The notes under the pieces: model-generated
Databases searched by the model: none
What the model was told of the DNA's origin: nothing
The model's input: only the letters and a program-made list of their open reading frames with translations
Origin: Ectocarpus siliculosus
Lineage: Eukaryota; Sar; Phaeophyceae; Ectocarpales; Ectocarpaceae
Direction: 5' to 3'
Assembly (NCBI GenBank): GCA_000310025.1
Contig: FN649734.1
Coordinates: forward strand, 65,317-129,316
DNA: 64,000 nt
Made by a program: the position numbers and the translations under genes
Shown: piece after piece, positions 46,701-57,176 of the stretch
How positions within the stretch are numbered: position 1 is the first letter of the stretch
How the letters are laid out: each line of letters begins with the position of its first letter

Positions 46701-48174
46701 GTACTTGAACTGTCGTAACGGAAGTGCTGTGCTGCCCATGTTCTTGTTATATCTCAGGACCGTCGTCGAAGCTGCTTCATTTCGTCGCCAACGTACTCTT
46801 GTTGTTTGTGTGCCACACAAATTCAACGAACGGTAGTGATCCATTCAAGCAAGCCAGTGTTTGCCGTGGATACGGAGCTTGATGAGAGAGCGAGGGCCTA
46901 CCGAGAAATGCACCCAGCACGTCCGGGTTGTTTTGCCCCGCCATCCCCTCCACCCACCCCTTGCTAGTATTCGTTGGGCATCGGTATTCGTCTTGAATCA
47001 AATGATATCACCCTTCTTGATACATATGATAAGAACAACAGCAACGCACGAAAGTGATGAAACTCGGCCGCAGTGGTTTTATCGAGCGGTATTAATGAAA
47101 CGCATATGACACCGCGCAACATCCATGGCGGCCGCACACTCTATGTCCCATTCGTTGTAGGTCGCTCACTTTCAACATAACTGTCTATCCGGAACGTTAC
47201 CGAGGTGCTTGGGCGAGTTGACCGAGCTGAGAGTCCTGAACTTGGCTGGAAACCAGCTCCAAGGTGTACACATGTCAAAGCCAAAATAGTCCAAAAGCGG
47301 TCTCAGCGTTTCCAATTGTTTTCGACGCGCCTTGGCGTTGAAACGGCTCGACTCTGAGGGAAGGGATAGGATTAGAGTTGCATAGGGTAGTTGGTCTTGG
47401 GCAGAACACATCAATGTGGTTGGAGTTCAGTTTGTTGTTGTATCAACACGGAGACAGCCACGAGCAGAAGAACGAGCCAACAACTCTAAGCTGTTTTGGC
47501 TGTATCACTGAATACCCTGGTGCAGGCAAAATGCCGCCGGAACTCGGCGACTTGGCAAAGCTCGCCGGGCTGGAAGTCGGCTACAACTTCATCGTCGGTA
47601 AGTTCTGCTTTGCTCGACTGCCGGTATGTACCTCGTGCCCCGTAGAGTCGAGCGTTGGACCAAGCGTTGTTGACGTAGACTATACGACATGACAAGCACG
47701 CGCCCTTGTGCTTCCGATGTGGAGGTTGCATACGAAAATAGATACAAGGATCAAGGACCTGCGTGACAAATCGGAGTGCAATGAACTCTTCGAATCGGGC
47801 CGACGTTCCCTTCACATAGAAAGTGTTTTGCGCTCCTCAGGTGGAGTTGGAAATTTTGGTGTTGACGACTTGGTCTACAATAGGAGTTTTGAGATGACGT
47901 TCTCTACGCGCATGGTCTTGGTTGTTCCGTAAGTTCCCGCATACGCTTGATAAACGCATCGTCTAATGCTCCAGGACCTCTGCCATCGGAACTTGGACGT
48001 CTATCCCGCTTAGTCGACCTGCACGTCGTGGAGGGGTGCCCATCGTACAGCCTACCTCTCCGCCGAGGATTCACTAGGTGGCTGTCTTTGGTATTGAGAT
48101 GTGTGAATTTGACGATGCAGCTACGGCACCAGAAAACCGCCATTTTGCTTTGGCTTCCCACTGGCATGTTCTGA
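43767..48174 (+). CDS. Leucine-rich repeat protein, plant/receptor LRR type, 5' end unresolved
   Basis: Eight exons encode an uninterrupted run of about ten 24-residue LRRs: 43767-43872, 44378-44482, 44927-45037, 45922-46065, 46520-46632, 47161-47263, 47526-47597 and 47975-48174. Motifs include LRLSDNQLQGVLP, LDLSGNEIGG, LDISHSRLSGPIPPSLG, LFLGHNRLTGRIP, LLLDHNQLSGRLP, HNCLSGTLP, LNLAGNQLQG and MPPELGDLAKL. The consensus LxxLxLxxNxLxGxIP is that of extracellular or receptor-like LRRs. Most exons begin and end in phase 1, cutting at the conserved Gly, and one is exactly 72 nt (one repeat). The last exon runs from an LRR half-repeat into about 45 residues of unrelated sequence before a stop at 48172-48174; it may instead splice on. 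No signal peptide, membrane segment, kinase or ROCO GTPase domain was found, so the effector end is unknown. Confidence 0.8.
45652..45725 (-). other. tRNA-like sequence, decayed (in LRR gene intron)
   Basis: On the minus strand there is an A-box-like segment (TTAGAAGGTAGAAC), an anticodon-arm-like hairpin with CAA in the loop, and a B-box-like GGTTGGAACC whose arms GGTGG and CCATC pair. The acceptor arms share only four pairs and two loops have six bases instead of seven. This suggests a tRNA pseudogene or a tRNA-derived SINE head, not a working tRNA. Low confidence. Confidence 0.3.
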
Positions 48175-49865
48175 ATAGCGCTGCAATGTTGGCTAGCTAT
48201 GCCCATCCCCACTATTGTGTTAGGCACAGACCAGTCGGGGCTTGGAGTCGCAGTACGCGTGGCGCGAAAGACAATCCTCAGTCAGTACTCCCGGGAAGCA
48301 GTACATCCAAGTTTCCCAGTTTTCCTACAATCGTTGGGAAGCTTGGTGGCCAAATCACCCCCAGCGCGTGTGCTATGTTGTTCGCAATACTCACCCCCCC
48401 CCTCCACGAACCACCTGCGTTTGTGCTATAGATGCGCCTTCGAGAGAGTGTTTGTGGCAGGGCCGGCTCTCGGCCTCAACAACACCACGTACCCATGCGG
48501 AGAGACCAAGACGAAAGCCATCACGAGTCCCAGGAACAGTCTTCTAGACTTGTCGGATGCCTGGAAATGACGACCTCGTCCTGGGAGAAGCCCTCTCTCA
48601 AACCGTTGGTCCTGCCCCATCTCACAATGCATGCGTTTGGTTTTTGCTTTAGGACGGAAAAAACTGTGCATCAACACAGACAGTCTAGTCTGTAGTCTGG
48701 AACAATTCGTTCCACTTACTGGAAGAATGGGTCGTTGACGACATCGTGTCCAGTGGCACCTTCTGTACAACATGTACGGCGAGGAAGGCGCTGCTGTTTC
48801 TGTTCTGATCGCGGCGTGCGTGTGTGTGCATCGTTCGTGGAGTGACGTGTTCGTCGCCTACCCCACTTGCGTACACGGCGGCGTGTCTTCGGACGCTGAA
48901 CTGCTCCATGTGGACTGGGGTGCAAGGTGCCCAACGACCTGGGTGGCTACCGTGTGTCGTTGAGCGTCGTCACAAAGACACCTGGGGTGAGCGGACGTTT
49001 TGGACCTGTCACGAGGTGCTTCGGGGCGGCTGGTGTTAAAACGTTTGTACAGCATCAACAACGCGCGAAATGGGAGCATACCAAACCGGCGTGAGTGGCG
49101 CCAGCCACCGTAAAACTCCAACCTCCCCACCGTTCAAGTCACGCGTCATGGTCCATCTCAAAGGGATTGAACTGCCGACCATGCGCCCCACAATCGATTA
49201 TTGCTTGAAGCAAGAACGGATAGGGGCCATACAAGCTGGCGAGACAGGATACAGTTGCCGACTACGCGCACCGCTCCACGAGTTGATTGATGGATGTGAG
49301 ATATGAGATGTTTATCGCCGATGTTCGATTATCTCGTGCGTAATGATCAATCACGAGATACCCAAACCGAGAGCTCTCCGTTGCCCCTCTTCTTCCCACC
49401 TGCCCTGATTGCTGGCGACACAAGAATCCATACATCTGATGCCCCAGCTACGAACTACCCGAACCCGTTGTCTAACTCGTTGACTTTTATCGACACGCAA
49501 ATACCTTCAACGGTACCCTGTACGATGATCATGCAACATGGCATTAGTTGCACAGTTCGCTACAGCAAGAAGCTCTATCATGCCTGAACATGGTCTATGT
49601 TCGCAACGTCTCTCCTGCGAGAGTGGGTCAACTTCAAGCTTTTTATATCTCTCGTGGAACCTTTGTCAGTCTAAATAGAAGTAGTGACTAACCAAACTAT
49701 GGTGCGTCTCCATGAACGAACATGAAGGTATCGGGCGATTGCTTGCTTTCTCTTTAATGGTACCAATATCAGATAGTGTATGCCGTTCCGTCATGAGTCA
49801 GCGGGGAACACAGGCGCGATACTAGTAGAACCCTTTTCCCCCGCAAAAACCATCATGATCGCGCA
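48175..49865. other. Intergenic, between convergent genes
   Basis: No exon with conserved coding content was recognised on either strand. Several open frames of 60-120 codons overlap in different frames and look like chance. Downstream exons of the LRR gene, if any, would lie here. Confidence 0.45.
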
Positions 49866-51408
49866 TCAGCTTTCCTCGTCATCATCGTCCCCGCTCGAGT
49901 ATGCCACCAACCCTAACCCAAGCCCAGACGATGCCTCCGCCGCCGCGCCGCCCTTGCCACTTTCTCCGCCCACGCCGCCCCCACCTTCGTGGGCGCTCGT
50001 GCTGTGTTTTCCGGTCTTACTCTTGCTCTTCTTGGAACTTTTCTTCTTCTTACTTTTCTTCGCTCCTCCGTCCTCCCGCTCTCTCTTTTTCGCAGCCCCC
50101 CCTTCACCCTCTTCTCCCCCGCCCTGAGTGTCGACCGATCTCTTCCCGCCCGCTCCTGGTGACTCTCCTTCTGCTACGGTCTGGCCACCAACTGTTTGCG
50201 GAGAGGAAACCCCTGATGCTGTTACCGCTGGTGATGGTGATGATGATGTGCCCGAACGAGAATTTTTCTTTCGGAGCTTTATCCCCGCGAGCGGTGGTGG
50301 TGGTTCCTTCCGTCTGCTGTCCGCCCCTGCTCCGCCGGCGCCGCTTCCTGATCCCCCGTCCCCCTTAGCACCAGTGGCCGCTGCCGCGGGATCAAAGGGT
50401 TTCTGAGGTGTGCAGTGGAATCCCACGGCAATTGCGAGGAATGCGAGGTACAGTTTGGGGCACCGGGTAGAATGGCCGGCGTCAGGGAGATGAAGATTTT
50501 TATGGAGACGTTGTATTCTGCGTACATACATACGTGGTACAAAAAAACAAAACGGGCAGGGCGCGCACTCATTGGGATAGGTAACGTTTCACTGTACCTG
50601 TCCTTTTGACCCAGACGCCATGAGGACGTTCACAAACACACAAGTCCGAACAACGTCACCATTACGTTCACTCCTCGTAAAGAAGGGCGTGTGTTTCATA
50701 GAACGTATCGACAACACCTCCGAATCATGTGCCGTAAACGGAGGGGTACCCTAGGGGCAAATCTCCCCTCACCATCTGGCAAAGAAAAAGCGCCATGCTT
50801 CCTTGAACGCATCTTCCCAACATAAACACCCTACAGTACATGTCGTCAAACCAACCTGAAGACGGGCTACGCGACTCTGACCGATACACGTGTATTCGAT
50901 CGCCACCGACACTGCGAAAAAAATGTATTCGACAGTCTTGCGCAGTAAAACGGCATTTTTGCTGTACGCGTAGAGCGAGTGAATCACTCATCGCTTCTAC
51001 AGCAGTAGTGCACAATGCTATCCAAGAAACAATAATGCAAGTACGAACAATAAATAGGGTTCATAGAATACAACGTGATTGGAGGAAGAAACCTTCAGTG
51101 CTGCAGCGCGAAATGCCTCCAGAGCAGCTCTCTCCTCCAACGCCCTTCTGGACTCCTTCTCTCTGCCGGCGGCCTCCTGGTGCTGCATGAAGAGGCTATC
51201 AGACATATCGTACCCCATCCGGGGGTGGATGGTCTGCTCGAAACCGTTGGGCAGCACAGAGCAGTTCGGGTACAAAAGGTGAAAACACCCCGAGCTTTTA
51301 GAAAAATGGGGGTATAAAAAACTTGGTTGTCTATTCAACAAGCTGCGCTCTCAACGACGATACCTCCGTGGAGGAGTTTGCCGCAAACAACGCGTGATAC
51401 GGTGCCAT
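49866..51408 (-). CDS. Small Lys/Gly/Ser-rich protein, possibly NIP30/FAM192A/Fyv6-like
   Basis: Three exons in phase 0: 51408-51364 (ATG, MAPYHALFAANSSTE), 51233-51093 and 50402-49866 (stop), giving about 240 residues. Exon 2 is a charged helix ending EERAALEAFRAAALK. Exon 3 starts KPFDP, has GIKLRKK, then Ser/Gly-rich sequence, a Lys/Ser cluster typical of a nuclear localisation signal, and ends GLGLGLVAYSSGDDDDEES. The order 'PxYxxLxAN - Asp-rich turn - long charged helix - Gly/acidic end' resembles the NIP30/FAM192A/Fyv6 family of spliceosome or proteasome-activator partners, but similarity is weak and a segment normally before the helix is missing. The gene itself is likely; the family call is a guess. 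It converges on the LRR gene. Confidence 0.5.
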
Positions 51409-53810
51409 AGCGATTTGCTTAGAAACCGCGAGAAAACGACAGGAACAGCGGCCCGCTTCATGTGAACCTGTTGCCCAGCGCTTCCAACAAAAATATTGTT
51501 CAAAAATCGGTGTTAGGGTGCGGCGCAATGCATATCTAGACATCACGTTATGGCCGGTAATTATCGATTAACGTGCATTTGGGTATTGGCCAGACCACGT
51601 GCTCGACGCTATTTATCGTATTTTTTTACCCGCACCCACGGACTGCCCTGCAGCAACATCAACAACGCTTCGTCGTTCTAACGCTGATTCCAAATATCAA
51701 GACTCTCTTAAGTCTCGAAATCTCACTAAATGATCCCAATTTCTTCAGTACAATGATTATTTACCACACAATGTGCACCCAACCGTCACCTGCGTTTGTT
51801 CTTGGAGCTCATCCGGAAGATCCGCGGCGGAAGATCCCGGCATAACTTCGAAAGTCCTTCTCTCCCTCGCTTTCTCAATATTCTGAACAAGGCGTGGCCG
51901 GTGGTGTGATGGTGGGATTACCTTGTTGCAGTATCGCTATCGAAACCCCTCGGAAAAAATCATACAAACGAGTTGTGTCATTTCCTTCGTGTTATCGGAA
52001 GATGGCAATCAAATCACTGGTAAAACAATTGCACATGGAGCATGGCGACTTATTCCTACACCCATGAGTGCGCGAGACGATTCGAGCAAGTATGCACGCT
52101 GATTGCCTGGGTTAGATACCAGAAGGCAATTTCCCAATCATCGGAGAGACCATTGGGACAATCCTGCTCACATGTGTTTGGATTCGTAACAGCTCGATCC
52201 AGTTAAGACGGTGTTCGCGCCAATCTAGGTCCCTGGAATCCACTACTGAGAAACAACCGGCGAAGCATTGCCTACACATTGTGTCTCGACCCACCTTGAC
52301 GCTCCCCATGTGGGACGCGGTGGAATCTCCGCTGATCATGATGACACGCCTGGATCAATCTTCGCACGGCTGAAGATGGGGGGTGAGGTCTGAGGTGTGA
52401 GGTGCCGCCTCAAGCCGCACGCACCGCTTTATCCTGCGTCCTGGCTTGCTCTAGTCGTTGCTAGCGCCTTGCTCTAACGCCGCCTTCCTTCGTGATTGTG
52501 CTAGGCGCCGCGTGACCGTCCTCTCTGTGGATGCCCCCACTACTCCGTCGTCGGCCGAGCGCCGTTAGTGCAAGTAACGTGCGCGGCGATAATGCGTTCG
52601 GACCGTGCGCTTGCCCGGGCCCGGTTGCCCTGCGCTGGAAATGATTTGCACCCGGTGATGGCCACGACATACTGAAGTCAGGTGTACAAACTTCATCCTC
52701 AAACTCTCGCTTCGCTCGGAAAAATCTCACACAGAGGGATGGGGATCAGGGGCGTGCGACCGCATGGCCGTCGTCGCCCTCGCCTTTCTTTCCGACCAAT
52801 TGGGTAGTTTCGTCCCCAAAGTACAGTGGGCAAGAAACGTCGGGTCGAGGCTCAATTCCACGGTTAGTTCGTTACCACCGTCGACTACAGGCTGTTGTAT
52901 TGAGTTTACAATAATGTGAGTCCATGGCTGAGCTGTGTTTGTAACTCATTGTTCTAAATTTTCGTGAAAACCCGAGACTTTAAAATGCATCTCCAAGGAT
53001 TTCATATCTTCTGCCCCAACTCTACATAGTGTCGGGTGTGACCGTCATCATCCTGTGCGAGCATGGTTCTACTTTCGTTGACTTGTCCCTTCAGGTGAGG
53101 CAAACGATGGTGGACACAAAAAGATGCGGGGAATTCCGTGTTGCCGAACACGACTTTTTTTATATCGCTGAGAATGTGCAAATGCGCTGCACCCTATCTG
53201 GAGAACACGATCAAGAGCACCCGTCGAAAGTGCCCAAGAGGACGTCACCGGCCGAGAGAGACGCGGCAGAAACCGCTCACGTAAATACAAACTAAAACAG
53301 AACACGCTGCCTAGGACACTGAACCAACGCACAAGCACGCACGAACGCCTAAATATAAAAGCTGATACTGCTGTAACAGAGTTTCTCTATTCTCATGTCA
53401 CGTTCGCTTATCTCTACACTGCTGTATGCGTGTCTGATGTACAATATCTCCCCGCGCTCTGGCGGCGGGTGAAGACAAGGTCCACCCGCTGCAAGTAGAC
53501 AGCAGGTACGTGCCTTTGCTGCTCCACCACAAGTAGTCTCTCCTGACGTAAAGAAACGGGTGCAATGACTATAGGTACCTTGAAAAATTACCAAGGATTT
53601 GAGAGCGGGGCTGTTATATGCATTCCCTCTCGTTGGCCATCATGAAAATTGGAGGCGAACAACTAGCAATCTTGATTTACAATGCCGTCTCCTGGTAGGC
53701 ATTGAAGGGCAGTATTCCTAAGTCGGAAGGTCGCTGCGGGTTTCTCTAACCCTTCCCATACTGTATTCAATAGTAGAATCCCAATACGGCGGTTGTAGGC
53801 GCCACGCCGC

Positions 53811-53888
53811 CGGGTGTCCTACACAAGATGACACCCCTCACATAACATGCGGGTGTCCTACACACGATGACACCCCTCACACAACATG
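53811..53888. repeat. Two tandem 39-bp units, each a hairpin
   Basis: Units 53811-53849 and 53850-53888 differ at about two positions. Within each, GGGTGTC and GACACCC form a perfect 7-bp stem around an 11-base loop (CTACACAAGAT or CTACACACGAT), followed by the same spacer. No gene is close by. Confidence 0.85.
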
Positions 53889-55030
53889 CAACCCGTCGGG
53901 TAAATATTGATACGGATCAGCATGAGCCAAACATAAACCCACTGTTTGGCAAAGATAAAAAGGGCTACAAAAGGTACCACAACCCATACACAAACAACAC
54001 GCATGCACACAGGTCATGATTTGCATACATTAGAATCCCCATGATATCATGGTATCACTGGGGGGGGTGTTGTCTTGCGTAGATATGTACGGTAAAGAGA
54101 GAGAAAAGGTGTCAGTCTCCGACAAGTGCCTGCATCTTCTTCTTCTAGCTTTGGATCGACATTTTCCTACGAGATATGCTACCAAAGAAGGGCAAACACA
54201 TTTCTGTAGATGCGTATCCTGCGCTACGCAGTTGCTGAAAACGCCTTCACACAGGGAGAGACGAGCCCAACTCAGCAATTCAAGAGGGAGCACTACTGCT
54301 AGCATGCTCCAGAGGTCACTTTCGCTGACACCAACACCCTCACATACGGACGTGTCGGCATCGTACTGCTGCCAAACTGGATATCAACGCACCTCCGAAG
54401 GAAGGTATTCGACGTCTCCGAGTTACCAACCAAGTGATCCAAAACGGGCCCTGTTTGTGATGCACCCTCTCGCTTTGAAACCGAGCTGTCCGCCGAAATG
54501 CCGGGGTTGTTTCAAGATCAACCCCGGGTTTTACGCCCGACGTTTTGGTTCGAGCCCAGCACGACTGCCCTTCCTGCTTCCTGCTTCCTGCTCTTATTAC
54601 GCCGCATGTTAGGTCAAAGGCTCGGCCTTGGTGCCCACGTGAGCTGTGCTAGCTAGGTAGCAGGTGCGTCGACTGGCAGCTGGCGTGTGGGTTGGTTGTT
54701 GTATGCTTCCTGGAGTGGGCAGAATAAATCGAATCCCGCTTCAGAGAAGGACACTGCACACCAACCCGGCGTCATCCACGCATAGAAGGGCCTGGTGGGC
54801 ACCGGTGATGCGCGAAGTCGGGTGAAGGAACCAGGCGGAGCTCATGGAGGCAGGGCGTGGCGATGACGGTGCTGCCAAAACCGAGGAACGAAAAGTGCTG
54901 GAGCTTGCTGAGTGTGAAGGACTCCCTCGCGAGATGACTGAATCGGTGAGAGGAAGGACGTACCGAGCATCTCGGTACAGCAGTCAGTCCGCGCGGTAGC
55001 TGTACGGTACACAAGATGATGCGCGGCTGA

Positions 55031-55082
55031 AAGAGAGAGAAGAGGGGAGAGAAGGAGAGGGAGAGAGAGAGAGAGAGAGAGA
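55031..55082. repeat. Purine tract ending in a (GA)11 microsatellite
   Basis: An almost pure purine run on the plus strand finishes with 22 bases of GA repeats (55061-55082), followed by ACAGACAGAG-type repeats to about 55115. Confidence 0.9.
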
Positions 55083-56654
55083 TAGGTAGCAAGACAGACA
55101 GAGACAGACAGACGGAAAGCAATATCCTCTCGTATTACAAGAGGGAAAGGTTTGCAGCTACGGCATTCCTAAGCACCGTGTGGGGGGTACAGCAGTAGCA
55201 CCTTAGGCTTAGGGTCGGGCTTGGGCCGCAAAAGGTAGCAGTTGCCTTTTCCATAGCACTGCAGACTCTGGTGGGGAGCCTATGTGGTTTGTGGTACACG
55301 TACTTTACCTAGGCTGGAGAAAGGGTATCAATGTGTGCCGACCAGAGAAACTTCCCCCAAGAGGTTGATGATAGTTCTACACCCCAAATTGTCATCGAGA
55401 CAGATTTTGGTAAGTCATACAAGGGCGCTTCGCGGCGTACCGTTTCGCGGTCGCCGCTACGCTCGTAGGTTCAATGGCGATGGCAAGTGTGTGCCGGTGG
55501 AGTTTTGAAATGAGAGATACGAAGAAGAAACGCTGCGAAGAGGGAAAAGTTGTTTGTTTGTTCGAAGAGCAGGGACGCACCATGAATATATTAATACTTC
55601 TATGTTATTATGCGCCACGGCCGGAGGAGACAGAGAGCATTTAATTTCTCGGAGTAAGAAATTTGTTTTTAAGAAACAAAGGCTCACTTCTTCCACGAAC
55701 AAATAGGAAAATAAGTTAAGCTACATAACAGCTCAAACCGGACAATAGAAGAAACGTCTCAATAAGAAAACAGAGGTGCGACCCCTACAATACTCTACTA
55801 TTCGTAAGACACGAGGGGTTGCGGGGGGGGATGTGTCGAACAATAAAACTAAGATACACCAGGCAAACAGCTTTTCTCTCTCTCTTCCCCCTCTCCCATA
55901 TGTGCTACCCACCCCCTCAGCGAGACGTTGTAGCTGAATAAAGTTCGCTTCTTCTAGGGTGTGTGTGTGGTCTTCGTATGTGATCTGATGTACAGCCGTC
56001 GGTGGTGAGAATCGGGGTTGAGTACTGGAGGCGAGGAAAAGCAGCGCAAATCATTCCGTACGGTAGTTTTTGCGCGTCGTTTAGACAACTTTTGCCGATT
56101 TACGAAAATATGGTTGTACCCACAGCAGCAGCAGTATTGCTATATGCTCTGCCAGAGGGTTTTGGGAGTCAGATGACTGTAGAAGTTCGTGTGTTGGTGT
56201 GTGTTGGTGGGATGCGGAGCATGTCGTCCCTGTAGCTGCTCTACAATATACTGCTGCTGTACTACTGCGTAGGCAGCAGGTAGCCAGAAGATATTTCCGC
56301 AAAAAAAAGTTGTGCTTCCATGAAACGGAGGAACAAACAACGTATTTCATGTTGTTTTTTTTTCTCGGGCGGGTGTAGTTTTGCAGACAGCAGTGCACAC
56401 GACACCAGCCGCTACCCCCCCCACTTTTCGCTGGGATCGAAAGGGAAGCGCACTACAGCAGTAGATTACTTTGTCTCGTGTAATGCGGAGACTTGGTGGC
56501 TTGGTTGTCGTATGTGGAAGGGTGTGTAGCGTGTAGCCAGCGCACACGCATGACGTCAGCCGCTTGCCGAATGTATGAATGGCCTGCACTGTCAAGAAAT
56601 CGGGGCGTGATTGGTGGATCCATGGTAGATGTCAGAGACGCGACTTTCTGCCCT

Positions 56655-56850
56655 CGTTAGCGCTGCGCGCAGTCCGCCCCGAGAGCGCGCGGCACTCCGG
56701 GAGGGCCGTCGCAACACAGGGCTATCGGTAGGTGCAAGTCTCGCTTCGAGGCGAGGTCTACGGGCGGAGAAACCTCGAAAAAAAGGGCTCTAGGCTCACG
56801 AGAGCATCAGGTTTGCATTTCCAGCAATCTCGAGCCCTCAGCCCGTAGGA
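56655..56850. other. GC-rich, fold-prone segment
   Basis: Contains CTGCGCGCAG (palindrome), a short hairpin CTCGC-TTCGAG-GCGAG, and a nested pair of stems: outer CTACGGGC (from about 56758) with GCCCGTAG (about 56841-56848), inner AGGGCTC with GAGCCCT. Base composition differs sharply from the AT-richer flanks. It could be a structured non-coding RNA or a CpG-rich promoter of the gene downstream. No known RNA family was recognised. Confidence 0.4.
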
Positions 56851-57176
56851 AATCCGTCTATAGGTCTATTTGGAGTCCCATTGTGTGGAGCAACCTAACT
56901 GGTACACAACACGGTAGGTACTGTACCGGTGTGTGGTGGTATCACATGCTAATCCTTCCCACCAACCCAACGGAATGGCGGAGTACAGTAGCAAGATGGG
57001 ACAATGGTGATGCCGCACCTGAAACCACAACCGGTTGGACGAGTTGGTACATTTGTGCCTGTTGCGTGGTTTGATCGTGTTTTCGTGCTGTTGGTGAAAC
57101 AACTACTCTACTTTATAGCACAGCAGCAACAGCAGTGCATTTCTCGTATGCGACCTTAAATGATTGTCTGTTTTTG

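Larger units (their letters stand above)
51409..57176. other. Long intergenic region without a convincing gene
   Basis: About 5.8 kb. The longest frame (54049-54612, plus, 187 codons) has no recognisable family or clear splice context. Distinct items inside are the tandem hairpin repeat at 53811, the purine microsatellite at 55031, a three-fold CTTCCTG repeat near 54577-54597, and the fold-prone GC-rich patch at 56655-56850. The right end should contain the Rpp21 promoter. Confidence 0.5.

Noticed and set aside
54049-54612. 187-codon plus-strand open frame
   Set aside because: No family features, no splice context and no conserved neighbours; length alone is not convincing at this base composition.
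56655-56850. RNase P or MRP RNA gene next to the Rpp21 gene
   Set aside because: The conserved CR-I and CR-V words were not found; kept only as an unassigned fold-prone region.
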